From contig NW_024464918.1 in the NCBI RefSeq assembly GCF_017591425.1, positions 25,076,001 through 25,140,000 of the forward strand: DNA of 64,000 nucleotides. Direction: 5' to 3'. This DNA comes from Ochotona curzoniae. Lineage: Eukaryota; Chordata; Mammalia; Lagomorpha; Ochotonidae. The translations under genes and the position numbers were made by a program. Shown in pieces: positions 58,661-64,000 of the stretch. The notes under the pieces were generated by a model. The model had not been told where the DNA came from. It saw only the letters and a program-made list of their open reading frames with translations, and searched no databases. The stretch's first letter is position 1; every line of letters starts with the position of its first letter.

Positions 58661-59739
58661 AGCAACCCCAAAGTCCCAAAAGGCCAAACTAATAACTCCT
58701 TTTTACCTTGTTACATCTGAAAATGAAATCTAATAATGGCTATAATGTAAGAGTCCCTACTACACAGCTAAGACTGTGCCAGCACACCAATAATGATGCT
58801 ACTCAAAGAAGTTAGTGAATTCATTCAAATTCACAAAACTTGGAAACAGGAAGAAATAGGGCTTAATCTAGAACTGTTTTAACAAGGCTTCTGAGTTTAT
58901 CACTCTGCTTCCCCTTACCATCAAATACTATGCGAATTCAGCTCCAAATTGGAACTAAAGAAAGCAGTTATTTTAAGTTACTTCTTTCTCAGAGTTAGGA
59001 ATGGCCATTCATCCTTCTGCATCTTAGCCTTCTGGTAAAAGCTAAAGAAAACTGAGCCTGTTTTCCAAAAGTCACCAGTCTGTCCTAACTACAATTCTCA
59101 GCAAATATGGGAGTAACTAAGTTTCACCCACCTCCAACTCAGACCTGACCCCCTCCTTGCTTCTGGAGGATTTCTAAACCCATCCAGAAATGTTTGAGCA
59201 ACTGTGTCAAGAGCAGCAAATGCAACATATAAAGCAAGCTGCAGTAGGGCTTCTGCTCTGTGCCTTTTGCCTGCCAACTGTCCCTGTCGCTTCCAAGCTC
59301 TAGTTACATTCACTTCTTCACTTTTTCCAAGTTAAGTCCCAACCACCATCCATCCAGATAAAACAACAGATGCGCTTAGTTATTTATTTAATTTTAAAAT
59401 AAATGCAATTCCCTTCAGTTGATGTACATACTTAAAATGTCCTGCCTTATTGGATTACCTTTGTGTTTGTCTTGCCTTTGCTAGGTGCAGTGAATGCCAA
59501 TGACTTCCAGAGATTTTATGAGTATCCCCCAAAACAAACTTATATTTTATGCTCCCTTCCCACACAATACAAACTTCAAGTTGTTATTCAAGACCTAGCA
59601 AGTGTCATTTCCATGCAGTACTGTCTGAAGATCCAAAACAGAATTGAGAATTTTCATACAAATTGACACAAACTCTCCAATACCATGTATCACACAGAAT
59701 CGATTGATACCCACTGTAGGCTTCACACACACACTCTGG
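58661..59739. other. Unassigned non-coding DNA
   Basis: Possible weak MIR trace near 58740-58900, too decayed to call. No gene. Confidence 0.45.
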
Positions 59740-59830
59740 GATTGGGGATTATGTTGCATTAATCTTTTTATTCCCATCAGTTGCCTGGCATTTAGCATAT
59801 CCTCATTAAGTGTTGGGGAAAAAAAGCTGT
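59740..59830 (+). mobile_element. L2 3'-end relic
   Basis: TTATTCCCATCAGTTGCCTG followed by GCATTTAGCATATCCTCATT and AAGTGTTGGGG is a short L2 terminal segment. Confidence 0.45.
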
Positions 59831-60703
59831 TTACATGCAGGCTATTCATCCTTGTTGGAACATTGCTAATGACAACTCACTTTTTTTTAAAACCCAGCTT
59901 CTTTATTGTTGTACAAATGCAGGCCTCATAAGGTCAGAGTTCTCTCATGTATTGAGCTGAACGCAGTCTCCCGGTGCTTTCACCTTCAGTCCTGGCTGGT
60001 CCCGTAGTTCTACCAGATGAAGTCAGTTCCTCTGTAAGGCTGGGAAGGTGACAATTGTGCCCTTCCTACCTCTTCTGTCTTCCAAACGAAATACATCTCA
60101 TTTGCTTCTGTTGGAGACCTACATATATAAAAGTTTGTAAATTTTACTCATAACTGACTCCTCCTTCCAGAAATATCTGTAATTATCAGTATTCTTCTGG
60201 AAGAGGCTTACCATGGAAGCAACACAGTACTATAGGATTCTACTGAACCAGAGAGCTGAACACTGGATTTGTACAAATTGCCCTTGTAATATTACATTTT
60301 TTAGTATTTCATCCATTTTCATGACTTTTTATCTGTAGAAAGTCAAACACTTATTTAATCCTGCTCAAGTAATTCTATAACCTTAAAAATGAAACTTTCC
60401 AATGCTATAATGTGTTTTGTTTACTTGGGTTATCAGGATAGGTCTAGAAGACTGAACTCTGAATGCAATAACACATTTTTTAAAATTAACTGATATCCTC
60501 TCTACTTGATAAGCCTATGAATTATGTTTCATTAGAATTCAGATCCTTTCATCCCTATGCCCTGCCTTGCCCCAGCTGTTTCCTGACTATCTCCCCTGCT
60601 CCGTGTCACAACGTGATTACAGTGGTTCGGGGTTAATGCAATAACATCAGTGTCTAGAGAAAAAAGTCAGCTCTCCTCTGGAACCTCTTTCAAGATGAAA
60701 ATA
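59831..60703. other. Unassigned non-coding DNA
   Basis: No supported gene or repeat. Confidence 0.5.
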
Positions 60704-61035
60704 GGGCCCAGCGCAGTGGCCTAGCGGCTAAAGTCCTTGCCTTGAATGTGCCAGGATCCCATATGGGTGCAGGTTGTAATCCCAGCAGCCCCACTTCCCA
60801 TCCAGTTCCCTGCCTGTGGCCTGGGAAAGCAGTTGAGGATGGCCCAAAGCCTTGGGACTCTGTACCCGTGTGGGATACCCAGAAGAGGCTCTGGGCTCCT
60901 GGCTTCAGATTGGCGCAGCACTGGCCATTTTACTCAAAAGGGGAGTAAATCATCAGTTGGAAGATCTTCCTCTCTGTCTCTCCTCCTCTCTGTCTACCTG
61001 ACTTTGCAATTAAAATAAATGAATCTTTTTAAAAA
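60704..61035 (+). mobile_element. Pika-type CSINE
   Basis: Complete head GGGCCCAGCGCAGTGGCC, then CTAAAGTCCTTGCCTTGAAT, AGGATCCCATATGGGTGCAG, CTGGGAAAGCAGTTGAGGAT, TCCTGGCTTCAGATTGGCG and the CT-rich distal part, ending in AATGAATCTTTTTAAA. ATGAAAATA flanks both sides (60695-60703 and 61036-61044). The SINE body yields the 90-codon frame here. It lies immediately next to an older SINE. Confidence 0.93.
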
Positions 61036-61049
61036 ATGAAAATAATTCT

Positions 61050-61350
61050 CTTTTAGCCTAGTGATTAAGATGCCACTTGAGATGGCCACCTCTGCCTAGA
61101 TTTAGTCCCAGGTATCAGTTCCTGTCATAGCTTTCTGTTATGCAGACCCTGAAAGGCATCAGTGATGGCTCAATCACTGGGTTCTTGCTACCCATGTCAG
61201 AGACTAAGTTGAGTTCCCTAGATCCTGATTTTGACTCGGCCCAATGCCCAGCAGATAGTTGGAGAGTGTTTGGGAAGAGAACCAGCAGACCGGGTGGGAG
61301 ATGGATCTCATTCATTTTCTCTGACTTGCTCTCTTGCTCTCACTCTCACC
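61050..61350 (+). mobile_element. Old lagomorph CSINE
   Basis: Decayed older-class copy: GATTAAGATGCCACTTGAGA, ATCAGTGATGGCTCAATCAC, GACTCGGCCCAATGCCCAG, a 'GTGTTTGGGAAGAGAACCAG' block and a CT-rich tail. Its expected head is missing or unrecognisable next to the younger SINE. Confidence 0.65.
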
Positions 61351-62573
61351 TTCACAAGACCTAGATCCATTTTATATGGAGGAACTTACTAGCTGCATGA
61401 AGTAAACCATTTGACATTCACAGGGGATAAATCAAGTATGATTTTTCCCCCCAGAACCAGTATAAGGCCATGTTTCTATGAACATTCACGTTATCTTTTT
61501 TTTTAACCACCTGAACAGGGTGAAATGACTCATCAGTGTAACAGGAGAATGGAGCAAGAGTCTGGAGTGGATTCTTCATTGCATTGATACAGACCTGTGC
61601 TAGAATTAGAGTCCTACTTCTAGGCTGCTCCATGATCTATCTGTATCTCTTCCTAGAATCTCACCATTTATCTCATGTTGTCTGTTAATTCTTCTGTCTG
61701 ACCTATAATTACCTTTTAGGTCATCATTAAAATATTAGTGACCCCTGTGGGCACACCAGGCAGGGCACACCCCTGCTTTGTGCTTCCAGACCACAAGACA
61801 ACCATGATTCACATTTTAAGGCCTTGCTGTTGTCACTGACTTCCCTGATGACTATGAATGAGCTTGTGAGCACAGAATTGTTGACCCAGTGCTTGGCACA
61901 AAGGTAAAGGCCATTGGCAAGTTTTTACGGAGTGAAGGAGCAAAGAGCACATTCTCTCATATGCCCTTCCAAGTTAACTGTTTTTAATTATACACTGTCA
62001 CGTACAGTTTGTCACACCAGCATCCATTGCTGACTGGGGAGGAACTAAGTTCAACCCTGTAACTGGATTTTTCCTTGACCATTAGTTCCAAACGCTCAGT
62101 CATCCTGGTCGTATTGCGGTCTCATCTGCCTCCTTCCCCTCCTGCTGGGGGTTTCCGGTTCCTGATCCCAGATGCTAAGGAGAGTTACTTGATGGGGATG
62201 TTTCAGAGTTACATAATTATATGCCAGTGAAGTAAAATAAAATAACTTAAGAAGTTTAGCACAATAATCTAGGGCTGAAAAGTAGCAAGTTGACTGCTTG
62301 TGTGCAAAGCCTTTTTTTCACTTACTGGTGTGCAATTTATTTTTGGCCACATAGTCTTTTTTTTTTTTCTTTCAGTTTTAACATTTTGTTACTTATCCAA
62401 AAATTTTGTTCTCCGCATCATACAAGATTAAGCTTCATTCGTATTCTTAAACATTTTGAAATAGTCCTTAACAACTATCTGAATAATTGAGTAAGTTTGT
62501 AAGATGTGGGTTTGTCTTTGGTTTCTTACTTGGACCTGTTGATTTGATAACCTTCCCCTTAAGAAGTAACACA
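61351..62573. other. Unassigned non-coding DNA
   Basis: About 1.2 kb with no gene; a possible L2-like trace at 61870-61910 (CCCAGTGCTTGGCACAAAGG). Confidence 0.45.
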
Positions 62574-62930
62574 GGGACAGCTTGCTGCTTGGAATGTCCA
62601 CATCCCCTGTCAGAGTGTATGGATCAAATCTCTATTGCTGTGCTTCTCATGCAGTTTCCTGCGCACATACATCCTGGGAAGAAGCAGGTGGTACCTAAAT
62701 ACATGAGTTCCCACCATCCATGTGGGAGATGCAGATGGTCCTGGTTGTTACAGGCATTTGGGTGGGAACTAGAGGATGGGCACTTTTCCCTTCCCTTCCC
62801 TTCCCTTCCCTTCCCTTCCCTTCCCTTCCCTTCCTTTTCCTTCCCTTCTCTTCTCTTCTCTCTCTCTTTCCCCCTCCATCCCAACCTCTCTCCCTCACAA
62901 ATAAAAATAAAATAAATAAATGTCTTTCAA
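62574..62930 (+). mobile_element. Old lagomorph CSINE with TTCCC-expanded tail
   Basis: Blocks GGAATGTCCACATCCCCTG, 'CATGCAGTTTCCTGCGCACA', GGAAGAAGCAGGTGGTACC, TCCATGTGGGAGATGCAG and TTACAGGCATTTGGGTGGG, then an expanded pyrimidine tract and AATAAATAAATGTCTTTC. The expanded tract produces the proline/serine/leucine-rich plus-strand frames and glycine/glutamate-rich minus-strand frames here, which are not genes. Confidence 0.82.
62786..62830. repeat. (TTCCC)9 tandem repeat
   Basis: Nine perfect TTCCC units followed by interrupted TTCC/TTCTC variants, lying where the CSINE's pyrimidine-rich tail belongs. Confidence 0.95.
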
Positions 62931-63189
62931 AAAGTAATTGCCAGTACATGCTGAAGTTTTCACCCGGTTGTGGCAAAATGAGAACAGTATTTCTATAGCT
63001 ACACTGACCCATTTACAAAGCAAAGAACTTTAAAGAAAAGTTGGAGGTCAAAATATGTTCAAAGTTAGAATCTTTTATTCCAGTGTTGGAGGCTGTTGAT
63101 CATTTTCCTTTCAATGTTCTGTGCTAAATACATCAATGATTGCATTACAGTCTCATTGGATACTACTCAGAGTTACTCTTTAACACACC
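62931..63189. other. Unassigned spacer
   Basis: Nothing recognisable. Confidence 0.45.
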
Positions 63190-63330
63190 CAATCAACTCA
63201 TCTTGATATTCCTCACTTTCTTCATCTGCAAATAGGGATCCTAAGAGTACTTGCCTTAAGTTGCTGTGAGGTTGGCATGAGGCAATGTTTCAGCACTTAG
63301 AGTGAAATCTGACCTCCCAAGACACCGTTA
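63190..63330 (+). mobile_element. MIR relic
   Basis: CTCACTTTCTTCATCTGCAA, ATAGGGATCCTAAGAGTACT, TTGCTGTGAGGTTGGCATGA and GTTTCAGCACTTAGAGTG follow sense MIR order. Confidence 0.65.
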
Positions 63331-64000
63331 GTGTGCATTAGCATCTATTATGTAACGGAACACAGAAGAAAAAACAAGTTTGGAAACACTGTATTGATGT
63401 AAATTTGCATGCATTACCCTGTATGAGTTTTTATACTAATACAGAAATCTACTGACACCTTTATTCTTTCCTTTTGTGCATATTAAATTGTTCTCAGTTT
63501 TGACAAAGGCAAAATTTCATTTTCCACTTGTATGTGTAAGGAAAGGCCCGAAAGCATAAAAATAGGAGATCTGGTGGTGAAATGAGAGTTTTCTCATGTA
63601 AGTAATCATTGAAATACCTCTCATTTACTCTAAAAAGGCATGTTTAAGAGAAAAGACAGGAAAGCAAATATCCAAACACACACACACATGACTGTACTTG
63701 GATTTTGCAAGTGACTTGGGTTTTGTTTGGTGAACACGCCTCTGTTTGTTCACTAAAAGACAGATAATAATATAGATTTCAAAGGAAACTGCAGGGCATA
63801 CTCTGGGTGGGTGGATGAGTTGATTGCATAGCATAATGCTTCAGTTTCTATGATCTTCCCACTTAGGGTAATTTGAAATCTTTGCCCAATTTTCCGCAAT
63901 GGTCTCCAAAAGGAAGCCACCAAAGACCAGGCTGCTTGTTCCTCCCCATCCTGCAGTACACAGATGTGCCACTTAATACTTATATGTTCCTTCCATTAAA
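63331..64000. other. Unassigned non-coding DNA
   Basis: No gene, RNA or repeat except a short CA run at 63678-63689. Confidence 0.5.

Noticed and set aside
62487..63012. Proline/serine- and glycine/glutamate-rich frames as low-complexity proteins
   Set aside because: They are translations of the (TTCCC)9 array and SINE tail in different frames.
1..64000. A bacterial or viral multi-gene system
   Set aside because: No compact coding, no ribosome binding sites, no operons; repeat content is that of a mammalian chromosome.

Overview
This window looks like mammalian nuclear DNA from a lagomorph, most likely a pika (Ochotona). It is AT-rich, has no compact gene layout, and is full of degraded transposon copies. 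The key evidence is a set of about fifteen tRNA-derived SINEs of the lagomorph C-repeat (CSINE) type. The youngest, at 33641-33971, has the GGGCCCGGCGCGATGG-type head I associate with pika copies rather than rabbit ones. I matched families from memory by eye, so genus is less certain than order.

I find no protein-coding gene I can defend. The longest open frames (171 and 129 codons near 33.5-34.0 kb, 142 codons at 62.5-62.9 kb) run through SINEs or simple repeats. The rest are about as long as chance allows in 64 kb. The window is therefore intergenic or deep intronic. Two places could still be transcribed gene pieces on the minus strand. One is a stretch at about 47.26-48.72 kb that ends in a well-formed polyadenylation signal and may be a terminal exon or 3' UTR. 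The other is a GC-richer segment at about 19.69-19.91 kb whose minus-strand frame starts in good Kozak context and encodes a hydrophobic signal-anchor-like stretch.

Layout. 0-11 kb: mostly unassigned DNA with MER5-like, hAT-Charlie and MIR/L2 relics and one copy of an old DNA transposon (2.2 kb). 11-19.2 kb: several SINEs and an ancient L1 ORF1-region remnant (12.2-12.6 kb). 19.2-30 kb: sparse repeats, a (TG)21 microsatellite, and a second, fuller copy of the old DNA transposon (29.49-29.98 kb). 30-42 kb: dense repeats, including the youngest SINE, a SINE with a perfect 14-bp target duplication (39.3 kb), an antisense L1 fragment, and a palindromic mariner-type MITE flanked by TA (41.3 kb). 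42-50 kb: the candidate 3' end, a rearranged SINE, and an old SINE nested inside a MER5-like element. 50-64 kb: scattered MIR/L2/MER5 relics and four more SINEs, one with a TTCCC-expanded tail.

The insertions form layers of age: L2/MIR and DNA transposons oldest, degenerate CSINEs in the middle, and pika-type CSINEs with recognisable target duplications youngest. I saw no CRISPR array, operon, rRNA, functional tRNA or integrated virus, and no sign of a novel multi-gene system.
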